Assembly (NCBI RefSeq): GCF_022921095.1
Contig: NZ_CP095053.1
Span: forward strand, 1,158,501 to 1,222,500
Source: Hymenobacter aerilatus
GTDB taxonomy: Bacteria > Bacteroidota > Bacteroidia > Cytophagales > Hymenobacteraceae
Length of the DNA: 64,000 nucleotides
Direction: 5' to 3'
Position 1 is the stretch's first letter; every line of letters starts with the position of its first letter. Shown piece after piece: positions 8,516 to 17,735 of the stretch. Position numbers and translations under genes: made by a program. The notes below the pieces were generated by a model that made no database searches, had not been told where the DNA came from, and was given only the letters and a program-made list of their open reading frames with translations.

Positions 8516-11500
8516 CTACTTTAGCAGAGCTCCAACCGTCTTTCTCAAGCTGCCTACCCGCTGCCACTCGCGCAAGCGGTCCTGCACAGCTTCCGGCAGT
8601 GGGCGGTGCACCCGGCTCAGAGTGTCGGCGTAGGCATCGAGCAACTTGGCGGTGTTGCGCACGGGCGTGGCGGGCAACTGCGTCAGCAGGGCTTCGAGCA
8701 ATTGGCACAGCGCGTCGTCGGTGCGGGGACTGATAGCGCGGGCTTGGGACAGGTTGTCGGCGAGGCGAGCCAAGGGCGCCCGACCAGCAGCCAACAGACG
8801 CCCGAGGGTGCGGCCTAGGTCGGCGGGCACTAGGCGGCCGGTGTCGGTGGCGCTCAGTAGTACTTCTAGCGCCATCGCGCGTACGGTAGCAGCCTGGTGC
8901 ACCAGCCCGGCCGCCAACAGCGTGGAGGTGCCCACGGCGTGTCGCGGCCCCATGCCCAGCAGTCCGGCCAAGGTGAGCTGCACAGCATCGCGGGCTTCGG
9001 AACCGGCGTCGTCGGTGCGGCAGCAGGTACGCAGCACGTGCCAGTGCAGCGGCTCGGGGTTGTTAGGAAGCAGGGCTACAGCAATCGGCACATTGAAACG
9101 AAGCGTCCAGATGTAAGAGTTGATAGGCTGGGGTAGGCTGACGTAAGCAGCGTAAGGCAGCAGTGGAGACGGTCGAGCAGCGGGCGCGTCGGGCACCTGT
9201 AGTTCTACGTGTTTAATAGTAGTAGTGGGCTTGGCCTTATCCCAGGTGATGACGTAGGTAAGCGCAACTTCGGCCATGGTCCAGCCTGGTTGCCAAGGGC
9301 GAGCTAGGCCAGGCAGTTTGCCCAGCGCTGCCAAGGCAGGCAGCTCGGCGGTGGGGTAGCGGGTACGGGCAGCCACGGTCCATAGCCAGGGTAGGGCATC
9401 GGCTAGATCAATGGGAAATGTCGGCTCAGTTCCGGTTTTAATAGGAATGAGCTTGCTGAGCTTTTCCCTGGCGCGCTGCAACAAGCTGGGGCCAGCCGCT
9501 AGGTCAGCAGATGGTAGCCATGCAGATAGCTCGGTGGCATGAGCTGGGGTAGGCGTGGGTTCGGGTACCAACCTAGGAGCCAGTGGCGTAGTCGTTTGCG
9601 TGGCATCGGATCCGTAGTGCTTCAATTTCTTGGTTTGCGGCGCGTCAGGCGCGGCGGCACAAGTTTCGGGTGTGGCGTCAGGTAGCAGCGCGTCTTCCTC
9701 AACAGGAGCTAGCAACCAGGTGAGCAGCTCACGCAGGTCGGCGTTGTGCAATTTGGGTAGACGGGTGCGGGCCGCGCGGGCATCGTCGGGGTGCGACCAT
9801 GCGCAGCGGGCCAGGGCCACAACCAGGTCGGCAGCGTCGGGTGTTTCGGCAGCGTCTTGGTAGCGCAGTAGCTTATCCACCAATGCGGTAGGCGCCACCC
9901 AGTGCGGGGCGTGCGTAGCAGTGCTCAGCAAGGGTAGGGGCGCGGACCCAGGTTGCAGACGAGCCTCGGCGGCGGCCAGGCGGCGCTGCTCCAGGTACAG
10001 CAGTGGGTCTGGCGCATGGTACTCGTTAGGACGTAGTTTGATACGCGCTACCTGCGGCTGCTCGAAGCCAGTAGCCAGGCCAAGCACCAGCGCCACCAAC
10101 AAATCATATGGCCCCGACCGGCCGCTGGTGCCGGAGTAATCACGCAGGTGGGCCGTTACCTCAGCCAACGTCCTGTTTGTCCCCAGCGTCCCTAGCTGGT
10201 TCAGGGCTTGCTGCACATAGGGGTGCAGTTGGGTGGCATAATCGTTTGGCAGATGCGGATATAGGCGGAGCAAGCCATCCACCCAGCGGTCCACGGCTAT
10301 GGGGTCGTCGGCGGCTAGCAGGGGGCCTGTCAGGAACAACAGCTCGTGCCAGTCGGCTACCGGGACGAGGGCGTTAGCGGGACTGAGGTCGGGCTCGAAG
10401 TGTGGGCGCGGCGCGTAGCCAGCTTCGGGCGTGGTTTCAACCTCAGCGGCAGCCGCTACCGTGAGCCAGGGCGCCAAACGGGTGCGGGCGGCAGGAGCCA
10501 GCAGATCGGCGTAGGTGGCGAGAGTGACGGTGGTTTCTTCCATTTCGGCGGGGGAGAGCAGCGGCTGCTTGGCCCCCAGCACTGTAGCCAGCAAGCGGGC
10601 GGCGCGGTCCTGCACGCCGGCATCGGTGTGGGGTAGGGCGGCCGTGGCCAGCTGGGTGAGGGCCGCCGCTTGAGTGGGTTGCTTTTTCAATAGCTTCTCG
10701 AAACCTGCTAGCAATGTTTTTAGGCCTGTTTTCAGGTCCTGTCGCGTCATTAGACCGTCGGCGTATTGCAGGAGTGGGGCAAGGTCGAATCTGGGCTCAT
10801 CCCACAGACTTTTCAGTTGCTCGATAGCAAAATTGACTACTACCGGCAGTGGGTGGGCTAGCAGCTCCACCAATTCGCTTTGCCGGGCCAGGCGCTCGGC
10901 GGGGGTAGGCTTCAGCTCCGTAAACAACTCTTTGAACCACCCCAGCAACGGCCGCTTGAAGTCCCGGCGCAACGCCAGCAGGCTCCGCGTGAGTAGCTCG
11001 TCGCGGCTCAGGTCGCCGGCCGCGGCTAACGTGGTCAGTAAGGGTTTCCACCCAATCGAAATGCCATCGGGGTAGGGGCCAATGTATGTGCTGTCGTAGT
11101 TAACGTTGGTTTCGTAGTCGAACAGTAGCCACACGTCGCGGCGCAGCAGTTCGGGGTCAGCGCGTAAGTCGTTGAGCACAAATTCTTCTACTTCCGGCAA
11201 CGTGCGTTTTTGTTTGTTCTCTGCACGGGCGTAGCGCGAAAGCCGGTTGCCAAGCAACTGGGCAAAAGTGGGCATATCGTAGGCAATAAGTCCCTCACGC
11301 TCCAACGCTCGCAGCTCTGTATAATCAGGAGCCTGCCACACATTGGCGCGGGTAAGAGAAGCCAGCATGTCGCCCAGCCAGTCGGGCCGCGCGTGGCGCA
11401 GCACTTGCCAATACAGATCGTAGAGCTGTTGGCTTTCCTGGGGGTTGCGCAGGGTCCAGGGCAGCTCGAAGCTGCGTGCCAATCCTTCTTTGCGCGTAAA

Positions 11501-11740
11501 GGTGGCTACTCCTGCCATCGCCAACATGACCTGCTGCTCGGTGGTGAGCAGGCGCTCATAGCGCGTTTGCCCCTTTTTATCTTTTATCTGGCGATACTCC
11601 TCTAGGTGCTTCTTAAGTTTCTGCGTAGGCCGACGCAAGGTCATGGCTTCCTTTTTGTCGAGGTTCAGCAGAAAAGGCACCAGCTCCTGAGCGGTTTTAT
11701 GCAGGATAATGTCCTCAAACGTTTCGGCAGGGGTAGGCAT
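8516..11740 (-). CDS. Giant helical-repeat protein, DUF6493-like
   Basis: The protein has 1074 residues and is almost entirely alpha-helical, with Leu/Ala-rich helix pairs suggestive of ARM/HEAT-type repeats (for example LVELLAHPLPVVVNFAIEQLKSLW and MALEVLLSATDTGRLVPADL). Near residues 255-300 it has DELLTRSLLALRRDFKRPLLGWFKELF, followed by LKPTPAERLARQ, which I associate with DUF6493. No catalytic motif, membrane segment or signal peptide is seen, so it is probably a cytoplasmic scaffold. It starts 75 bases after the SWIM gene and ends 160 bases before the Gly-Gly gene, on the same strand. The DUF6493 label is from memory and should be checked. Confidence 0.78.
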   Translation of the reverse strand: MPTPAETFEDIILHKTAQELVPFLLNLDKKEAMTLRRPTQKLKKHLEEYRQIKDKKGQTRYERLLTTEQQVMLAMAGVATFTRKEGLARSFELPWTLRNPQESQQLYDLYWQVLRHARPDWLGDMLASLTRANVWQAPDYTELRALEREGLIAYDMPTFAQLLGNRLSRYARAENKQKRTLPEVEEFVLNDLRADPELLRRDVWLLFDYETNVNYDSTYIGPYPDGISIGWKPLLTTLAAAGDLSRDELLTRSLLALRRDFKRPLLGWFKELFTELKPTPAERLARQSELVELLAHPLPVVVNFAIEQLKSLWDEPRFDLAPLLQYADGLMTRQDLKTGLKTLLAGFEKLLKKQPTQAAALTQLATAALPHTDAGVQDRAARLLATVLGAKQPLLSPAEMEETTVTLATYADLLAPAARTRLAPWLTVAAAAEVETTPEAGYAPRPHFEPDLSPANALVPVADWHELLFLTGPLLAADDPIAVDRWVDGLLRLYPHLPNDYATQLHPYVQQALNQLGTLGTNRTLAEVTAHLRDYSGTSGRSGPYDLLVALVLGLATGFEQPQVARIKLRPNEYHAPDPLLYLEQRRLAAAEARLQPGSAPLPLLSTATHAPHWVAPTALVDKLLRYQDAAETPDAADLVVALARCAWSHPDDARAARTRLPKLHNADLRELLTWLLAPVEEDALLPDATPETCAAAPDAPQTKKLKHYGSDATQTTTPLAPRLVPEPTPTPAHATELSAWLPSADLAAGPSLLQRAREKLSKLIPIKTGTEPTFPIDLADALPWLWTVAARTRYPTAELPALAALGKLPGLARPWQPGWTMAEVALTYVITWDKAKPTTTIKHVELQVPDAPAARPSPLLPYAAYVSLPQPINSYIWTLRFNVPIAVALLPNNPEPLHWHVLRTCCRTDDAGSEARDAVQLTLAGLLGMGPRHAVGTSTLLAAGLVHQAATVRAMALEVLLSATDTGRLVPADLGRTLGRLLAAGRAPLARLADNLSQARAISPRTDDALCQLLEALLTQLPATPVRNTAKLLDAYADTLSRVHRPLPEAVQDRLREWQRVGSLRKTVGALLK

Positions 11741-11815
11741 AGAGAAGCGGAGGTATTGAGTTGTATGCTAAAGAATTATAAGCTATTGATGTGTGCGTCG
11801 GCTTAGCAAGGCGAC

Positions 11816-13156
11816 CTACCCAAACCGTAGCTGCGCCGCCAGAATATGCTTGCACGGCCCGCGCTGGCCCTGATGGCCCGTAAACCACGGACAGGTGCAG
11901 CGGGGCGGCTCGTTGCTGCCGAGCACCACGGTGTGCCACACGCCGGTGCCCCGCACGCGTACTTCGGTGCGGCCCTGCGGCCCTACGCCTACCAGCTGCA
12001 CATCGTCGGCGTTGTCGAGTAGGGCGCGGGCATTTTTAAGGCGTGGATTCAGCTTCAGGATGCGCTCCGTTTTGAAGGGTAGGCGCCGGTAGAAATACTG
12101 GTTTTCGCGCAAATCAAAGCCCAGCAGGCCCAGGGCCGAGAGGTGGGCGCACAGCCGCGCTACGGTAGCGCGGCTCAGGTCGTGCGTCAGGCCAAACAGG
12201 GTAGGGTTGAACGTTTCGTTGCTCTGAAACAGATTGTTGGCGCCGGTCAGCCACTCAGCCGGCAGTTCCTCGGCCAGTGTTTCGAGCTGAGCACCTTCGC
12301 CCGAGAAGCCGCGGTTTACCTCCGCCGACAACGCCAGCAGAAACTCGTGGCCGCCGCCCAGCGTCAGCACTACGGCGCTGGCCTGCCCATCGGGGGTAGC
12401 GTATATGCGTACGGTTTCGCTTAGCGGCAGCAGGCCGTCGAGCAGGCGCAGGCGGTGCGCTCCGCCTACCCGCACGGCTCCCGGCCCCGCTACCGGCGAA
12501 AAGGCTGGCCGGCCCCCGCGCAGCACTAGATACGTGTCGGTACGACTGGTACCGGCGGGTAGGGTTTGCAGCAATTGGGCGGCCTGCACGCGGCTGAGCG
12601 TCAGGCGCTCCTCCATGTGGGCAAGGTAGTCCTGCGCGGCCGTGAGGCCCCGCAGCCACCGCTCCGGCAGCGCTACTTTGCGCTCGGTCACGTGGCCAGC
12701 GGCGTGCTCCAGCGTTACTTCCTGTTGGCCTACGCTCAGCCGCACCGGCTCGGTACGGCTAATCCTACTCAACGCATTCACCATCGGCTCGTTGAAATCG
12801 ACGTTGGTGGTGCCGCTGTGCACAAACTCGCCGTCTAAGGCATCCGGGCCCAGGTCGAGGCGGGCGTACACGCCATTGCACGACGAAAACGCCTCGAAGC
12901 GCAGCCGTTCTGCCCCAGCCGTCACGATGGGGTCGCGCAGGGCGGCGCTTTGCGGCACGAAGCGTGAAGCTACTACTTTGGCTAACGTGGTTAGTCCGCG
13001 CGCTGCTAGCCACGGGTTGCGCAACTGGCCCCGAAAAAAGCAGGCAGCGCCGGTAGCCGGAGCATTCTCGGCGTAAGCGGCTAGCAGCAACGTGTCGCCT
13101 TCTGTGCGATGAATCAGCGTAGAAGCCTGATCGTAGGCATAAGCGAAATCGGTCAT
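11816..13156 (-). CDS. SWIM zinc-finger protein
   Basis: The protein has 446 residues. At the extreme C-terminus, C420-T-C422 followed by C435-K-H437 (CTCPW...GPCKH) fits the SWIM consensus CxC-xn-CxH, a zinc finger thought to bind DNA or protein. The N-terminal ~300 residues are a beta-rich domain of unknown fold (FAYAYDQASTLIHRTEGDTLLLAAY and LFQSNETFNPTLFGLTHDLSR). A predicted winged-helix-like stretch precedes the finger (LTHDLSRATVARLCAHLSALGLLGFD). It is the first gene of the minus-strand cluster and is divergent from the zinc-ribbon gene at 13455. Confidence 0.85.
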   Translation of the reverse strand: MTDFAYAYDQASTLIHRTEGDTLLLAAYAENAPATGAACFFRGQLRNPWLAARGLTTLAKVVASRFVPQSAALRDPIVTAGAERLRFEAFSSCNGVYARLDLGPDALDGEFVHSGTTNVDFNEPMVNALSRISRTEPVRLSVGQQEVTLEHAAGHVTERKVALPERWLRGLTAAQDYLAHMEERLTLSRVQAAQLLQTLPAGTSRTDTYLVLRGGRPAFSPVAGPGAVRVGGAHRLRLLDGLLPLSETVRIYATPDGQASAVVLTLGGGHEFLLALSAEVNRGFSGEGAQLETLAEELPAEWLTGANNLFQSNETFNPTLFGLTHDLSRATVARLCAHLSALGLLGFDLRENQYFYRRLPFKTERILKLNPRLKNARALLDNADDVQLVGVGPQGRTEVRVRGTGVWHTVVLGSNEPPRCTCPWFTGHQGQRGPCKHILAAQLRFG

Positions 13157-13454
13157 AAGCGTAGTTATTAAATAAAGGCAGAGCAGACAAATAGAGGCGC
13201 TACTGCCTGCTCAGTGTACTGCAAGTATACGAATATAGTTACTTTTAATTGCTAACATATTTAGTTTATTTATGCTAGCTAACATTTTTGGCTATTGATG
13301 ACAAGGCGCATGCATATATATGCACAAGGAATGGGTAGGTGACACATAGAAACTGAAGTAGTTATCCGAGTAGATCCAAAACGGTAGCACGTGCCTTCAC
13401 CACGAAAAAGCAGCCATTCATGACTGCTAACGGCTTTTTACGTACTGTTGCGTC
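13157..13454. promoter_or_regulatory. AT-rich divergent intergenic region with a 14-bp palindrome
   Basis: About 300 bases separate the SWIM gene (-) from the zinc-ribbon gene (+), so promoters for both groups should lie here. The centre is AT-rich. It contains a perfect palindrome TGCATATATATGCA at 13311-13324 and two direct copies of GCTAACAT about 25 bases apart, near 13251 and 13276. I could not find a convincing TAnnTTTG element for either direction. The palindrome is a candidate operator shared by the two transcripts. Confidence 0.4.
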
Positions 13455-14648
13455 ATGGCCAAAACCCTGCGTCCCATCCTGTGTCCTCAGTGCGGCAGCC
13501 CCGCCAAGACCACCCTCGGCCCCGACCTGTTCCGATGCGACGCTTGCCAAACGGAGTACTACCTCGACTCCGATGACGTGACGGTGCATGTGCAGCACCA
13601 CTACCCACCGACTCCAATCCCGACCCCGCCAGCACCTATGGCGGCGCGGTACTGGGTAGCCAGCCTCTTCTTACTCATTGCTATTGGAGCGTTGACGTGG
13701 TTGTACCTGCGGAACGCCCGGCACCCCGAGCAGGCCAGCCAGGTAGTCAGCAAGCCGGTTTCCTACCTCACCCGCTACCTCTACGCCGACGCCCGGCGGC
13801 AGCCCGTGTACGTGACCTTGCGCACCGAGGCCCCACGCTGGGGCAGCGACTCCACTGCCTGGACGGCCGTCTTTCTGGACCCGCGCACCGGGCAAGTGCG
13901 CCGCGAGCAGAAGCTATTGCCCTTGGGCCGGCACCCCGACAACCATATCTACTCCTGGCACACGTTTCCAGGCGACCGGGTGTATCTACTGGGCAATGAG
14001 CGGCTCTACCTCATCGAAAGTAACCCCGACCGCCTGATCGATGTGACGGACACGTTGCTTGTGCGCTTTCCGCCGGCCAGCAGCGGTGTGGCCCAAATCG
14101 AGTTTGAACCTAGCTACGAAGCGCTGCGCGTGCTCACCAACGACGGACAGACGTTCTTTTATCTACCTGCTTCCGGCCATGTGCTCTCCAAGGGCGAGGC
14201 CTTGTATCGCGCCGCCTACGCCAACCTGCCCCGCCGCTTCTTCACGTTTGAGTGGCCCGAGCGGACAGGGGACGAGGAAAGCTGGCCGCTCCTACTGGCC
14301 AACCGCCCTACCCACTACCCGGTCGTCGCCTTCGACGACCTCACCCAAAACCGGCGCTTTTTTGAGCCGCGCATACTCTATCAGGATGCCAAAACGCTGC
14401 TGATAGCCGTGGCCCCTACCGCCAAGCGCAACGGCCCCGCTGTGGTGCAATGCCTCGACGCCAAGACCGCCCGCCTTCTGTGGAGCCGCCCGGCTAGCCC
14501 GTACACGTTCCACGAGGCCGTGCGCACCACCGATGGTTTCGCGCTGGCCTACAGTACCGGCCCAGCGCAAGACTACGTGCACGGCATCGTGCTGCTGGCA
14601 GACGACGGGCGGGAACTACATGATTTTCAACGCAAGCGATTGGAGTAG
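13455..14648 (+). CDS. Zinc-ribbon, single-TM protein with a large extracytoplasmic domain (paralog 1)
   Basis: The protein has 397 residues. An N-terminal zinc ribbon (LCPQCGSPAK...FRCDACQTEYYLDSDD) is followed by a Pro/Thr linker and one TM segment near residues 60-80 (WVASLFLLIAIGALTWLYL). The ~310-residue domain beyond is beta-rich, with propeller-like phrases (VFLDPRTGQVRRE, RVYLLGNERLYLIE, VVQCLDAKTARLLWSRP). This suggests a PQQ/WD-like beta-propeller across the membrane from the zinc ribbon. The neighbour at 14781 has the same architecture. Expected topology is cytoplasmic ribbon and periplasmic propeller. Function is unknown; signal transfer across the inner membrane is one idea. Confidence 0.72.
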   Translation: MAKTLRPILCPQCGSPAKTTLGPDLFRCDACQTEYYLDSDDVTVHVQHHYPPTPIPTPPAPMAARYWVASLFLLIAIGALTWLYLRNARHPEQASQVVSKPVSYLTRYLYADARRQPVYVTLRTEAPRWGSDSTAWTAVFLDPRTGQVRREQKLLPLGRHPDNHIYSWHTFPGDRVYLLGNERLYLIESNPDRLIDVTDTLLVRFPPASSGVAQIEFEPSYEALRVLTNDGQTFFYLPASGHVLSKGEALYRAAYANLPRRFFTFEWPERTGDEESWPLLLANRPTHYPVVAFDDLTQNRRFFEPRILYQDAKTLLIAVAPTAKRNGPAVVQCLDAKTARLLWSRPASPYTFHEAVRTTDGFALAYSTGPAQDYVHGIVLLADDGRELHDFQRKRLE

Positions 14649-14780
14649 AGCGGGAAAGGGTGGGTCGTTAGATACTTAGCAGCTTTCTGGAAAAGACGGT
14701 AAGCTACGGCCTAGCAGCTCACTGAACCCGGCAGGAACATCTCGCCAAGCAGTACCGTAGGGGAGTATAACTATTCTGGT

Positions 14781-16097
14781 ATGGCCAAGACGATTAAGCC
14801 GCTGCAATGCCCCACCTGCGGCAGTCCGCACAAAGCAGACGTTCGCCCCGACGTGTACCATTGCCAGAGCTGCGGCACCGAGTACTTTCTCGATTCAGAT
14901 GACATCACCATCACCCTGCGGCAGCAACCAACGGCCGCCCACCCACCGGCGTCGCTGCCGCAGGCAGTGTGGCAATGGGTGTTGCTGGGAATGGTGTTGG
15001 TAGGACTGCTGTTTGGCGTCGCCATGTGGTTGTTTCGCCCCAGCCGCTCGGCTAGCGTGCCGGTAGCCACCTGGCCGCCCGCCCTGCCGCCCCGCTGGGG
15101 GCTGGCCCACTCGCTGCTACTGCTGGGGCCAAAACAACAACCCGTGCTCGTGGTGGCCGGCAACCACAACAGCGGGGACTCTCAAGCGGCCGATTCGGCG
15201 CTGGTGGTGTTCTACAATGCCACTACCGGCAAGCGGCTGCGGCGGGTAGCGTTGGCCGGTCAATCCAATGGCCTGGACACCGACCTGCACCTCAAGTCGT
15301 TTTCAGACGGTACCGTGCACGTGCTCTACCACCGCACGCTCTACCGGCTGAGCACAACGCCGCCAGCCCTGGAAGATGTGACGGAGCAACTGCTGGGTAA
15401 GCAACGGGCGCTGGCGAGCGGAGTAGCCAGCCTCGACCTCGGCAGTAATGAATACGACCGGTACCAGGTGTTCACCAACGACGGCCACCACCTGACTTAC
15501 TACCCCCTCATTGCCCGCACCTACACCGAAGACGAGCACTGGAAGGCGGAGCGTGGCCTCAGCAGCCTGCGCCCCGACAGCAAGGTGCGCCCGCGCTTCA
15601 CCTTCACAAAGCCCAGCTTCAAGTACCCCGACGCCCCCATCCAGCTCGTTGCCTACCAAGTGCACGATAACGGTGGCGGGCCGCGCGTCCACCCCGATTT
15701 TTCGTGGCAAGATGACTACGGCGGCCCTGGTTCCTACACCGACGCCGACCCGCACACCAAGCGACTTATTTCGCGTGAGGATGCTGCCATTAGTCGGCTG
15801 ATTTCCTACCGTGATTTCACACCTGGTCGGCTGTATTTCGCGCCCAGCGTGCTGTTTCACGATGCCGACGTGGTGCTGATAACCTGCCAGGCCAACGCCG
15901 CAGCCGATAGTCCACAGGTGGTGCAGGCGCTGGATGCGCGTACCGGTCGTGCGCTGTTTACTACCCCGTTGCCCGCCCAGGCCCCGCGCCCCCGGTTGGG
16001 GCTCCGCTACCCCGGCGGCTTCGTTATTGGGCGCGACCAAACCACCTACACCCTCAGCCCCACCGGCAAGCTCGGCCCGGTTCTTACGTATCATTAG
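14781..16097 (+). CDS. Zinc-ribbon, single-TM protein with a large extracytoplasmic domain (paralog 2)
   Basis: The protein has 438 residues and is clearly paralogous to the gene just upstream. It shares MAKT(L/I)(R/K)P at the start, a ribbon CPTCGSPHK...YHCQSCGTEYFLDSDD, and a linker. It also has one TM segment near residues 60-80 (WQWVLLGMVLVGLLFGVAMWLF). The same propeller-like phrases recur: VVFYNATTGKRLRRV, TVHVLYHRTLYRLS, VVQALDARTGRALFTTP. It is longer because of an insertion near residues 250-330 (HDNGGGPRVHPDFSWQDDYGGPG). The SPFH gene starts two bases after its stop, so the two are translationally coupled. Confidence 0.72.
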   Translation: MAKTIKPLQCPTCGSPHKADVRPDVYHCQSCGTEYFLDSDDITITLRQQPTAAHPPASLPQAVWQWVLLGMVLVGLLFGVAMWLFRPSRSASVPVATWPPALPPRWGLAHSLLLLGPKQQPVLVVAGNHNSGDSQAADSALVVFYNATTGKRLRRVALAGQSNGLDTDLHLKSFSDGTVHVLYHRTLYRLSTTPPALEDVTEQLLGKQRALASGVASLDLGSNEYDRYQVFTNDGHHLTYYPLIARTYTEDEHWKAERGLSSLRPDSKVRPRFTFTKPSFKYPDAPIQLVAYQVHDNGGGPRVHPDFSWQDDYGGPGSYTDADPHTKRLISREDAAISRLISYRDFTPGRLYFAPSVLFHDADVVLITCQANAAADSPQVVQALDARTGRALFTTPLPAQAPRPRLGLRYPGGFVIGRDQTTYTLSPTGKLGPVLTYH

Positions 16098-16099
16098 GT

Positions 16100-17086
16100 A
16101 TGGCATTCAACTTTTTTCGCGGCCAAACGGCCCAGGTTATCCAGTGGGACGCCCCTCAGCCAAGCCAGTTGCTGTGGCAGTTTCCCTCGCCCCACGACGA
16201 AATCAAGAACGCCAGCCAGTTGCTTGTAGGGCCCAGCCAGGGCGTGCTGCTGGTGTATGAGGGTAGGGTAGCCGAGGTACTGGACACGGAAGGCCTCTAC
16301 CAGCTTCGTACCGATAACCACCCGTTTATCACCACCCTGCTCAAGCTGCGCACAGGCTTCGAGAGCGAGCACAAGCTGAAGTTATACTTCTACCGACGGG
16401 CCGAAAACGTGAACCAGCCGTGGGGCACTGCCGCCCCCGTGAAGTACCTCGACCCGGTGTACCAAGTGCCGGTGGAGTTGGGCGCGCACGGCAATTTCTC
16501 GTTTCGGCTAGCCGATGCTCGTCGGTTTTTTACGGAGGTAGCAGGCCTCGCCGAAGCGTATTCGGTGCTGCAAGCCAAGCTGCTACTGCAAAGCCGCATT
16601 GCACAAACGCTGGCCACCCAGCTGGCAACCGCAGGCCTCTCGTATCAGCAGCTCGATGCGCATTTAACCGTTTTGGCCGAGCAATTACGCACCCCGCTAG
16701 CCGCTGAGTTTGCTCGCCTGGGCATGGAGCTGACGGATTTTCGCCTGACGGGTACTGTGTTCGATGCGGTTACGCAGCAGCGCATCGGCCGCGTGGCCGA
16801 TGCCGCCGCCACCACCCAAGCTGCCGCTACAGCCGGCCTGAGCTACGCCGAACTAGAAAAGCTGCACGCCCTGCGCGATGCCGCCCGCAACGCCAGCGGC
16901 CTGGCCGGGGCGGGCGCCCAACTGGGCGCGGGTGCCGAGCTAGCCCGCCAACTAAGCGCCTCCGCTTCGCCTACCCCTCCCGACCCCGCCGAGCAACTCC
17001 AGAAGCTAAAGCAACTCCTCGACGCGGGCGTTATCACGGCCGAGGAGTTTGCGGCCAAGAAAAAGGAGTGGTTGGATAAGTGGTAG
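16100..17086 (+). CDS. SPFH-domain protein with C-terminal SHOCT-like segment
   Basis: The protein has 328 residues. The N-terminal ~260 residues match the 'virion core protein/YdjI-like' branch of SPFH proteins: QVIQWDAP, LLWQFPSPHDEIKNASQLLVGPSQGVLLVYEGRVAEVLDTEGLY, then QVPVELGAHGNFSFRLAD. A long Ala/Gln-rich helix follows near 235-290. The last ~30 residues (EQLQKLKQLLDAGVITAEEFAAKKKEWL) are a SHOCT-type helical hairpin, common at the ends of membrane-associated oligomers. There is no TM segment; SPFH proteins of this type assemble on membranes. The gene begins two bases after the upstream zinc-ribbon paralog, which argues for a shared complex. Confidence 0.82.
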   Translation: MAFNFFRGQTAQVIQWDAPQPSQLLWQFPSPHDEIKNASQLLVGPSQGVLLVYEGRVAEVLDTEGLYQLRTDNHPFITTLLKLRTGFESEHKLKLYFYRRAENVNQPWGTAAPVKYLDPVYQVPVELGAHGNFSFRLADARRFFTEVAGLAEAYSVLQAKLLLQSRIAQTLATQLATAGLSYQQLDAHLTVLAEQLRTPLAAEFARLGMELTDFRLTGTVFDAVTQQRIGRVADAAATTQAAATAGLSYAELEKLHALRDAARNASGLAGAGAQLGAGAELARQLSASASPTPPDPAEQLQKLKQLLDAGVITAEEFAAKKKEWLDKW

Positions 17087-17395
17087 GCGTTCCTGTGGGC
17101 TGAGCAGAGGGTAGGGCTACGCGCATCAGCAGCTCTGTAGCCGAAAGGAAATCTGCGTGGGTTCGTTGGGGTCGGCGCAGAAGTAGACTAGCCCGGAGTC
17201 GTGCTAATTAAGAAGGACTCGCTTTATCCCATGTAGCTACAGAACTGATTTTGCTATCGAGTCCACATGCTGCAAAGCATAAAAGCATTTGTCGGCGCTG
17301 ACAAAATAGAGTGTCTGCCATACGCTAGTGGGTTACTTACTGTAGCGTTCAGTATATACCTACACGTATTTCCACTGCCTATACCACCTACCATT
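17087..17395. other. Intergenic stretch without a recognised gene
   Basis: About 310 bases follow the SPFH gene. The reading frame of the next small gene extends back to 17267, but the extra 43 codons show no coding character beyond a hydrophobic run. No hairpin terminator or promoter element stands out. Confidence 0.4.
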
Positions 17396-17623
17396 ATGGC
17401 CTCATCTACTGCGCAATGGCCTTTGCCTGGCCAAGTTGATCCGAACCTTACTCCGTGCGCTTTCTGCCGGCGTCGGCTGCGTATTGCCGGCAAACCAGTT
17501 TTCACTTCCTGCTCATGCAGGGCCTTTGGGCCGGCGGTTACCAACGCGGCGTTGGTAGCGGGGGCGCTGGCAGTAGGAGCCGTTGGCTGGTGGGCGTGGA
17601 GGCAAAAGACTTCGCGCGGATGA
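17396..17623 (+). CDS. Small membrane protein with a Cys cluster
   Basis: The protein has 75 residues from the ATG at 17396 (MASSTAQWPLPG). It has a treble Cys arrangement (CAFCRRRL...FTSCSC) that could bind a metal. One TM segment near the C-terminus (AALVAGALAVGAVGWWAW) is followed by a basic tail. A longer start at 17267 would add a hydrophobic N-terminal segment. No family recognised, and the short length keeps confidence low. Confidence 0.45.
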   Translation: MASSTAQWPLPGQVDPNLTPCAFCRRRLRIAGKPVFTSCSCRAFGPAVTNAALVAGALAVGAVGWWAWRQKTSRG

Positions 17624-17735
17624 ATCGGTACTGAATACGGCAATGGGTAGGCTGCGTAGCGCTCAGTTTGGGCCAATGCGTGAGGAGTCTATACCCATAG
17701 TAAAGTACTCGTTCCTACCCCTTCGTTGATGGTAT

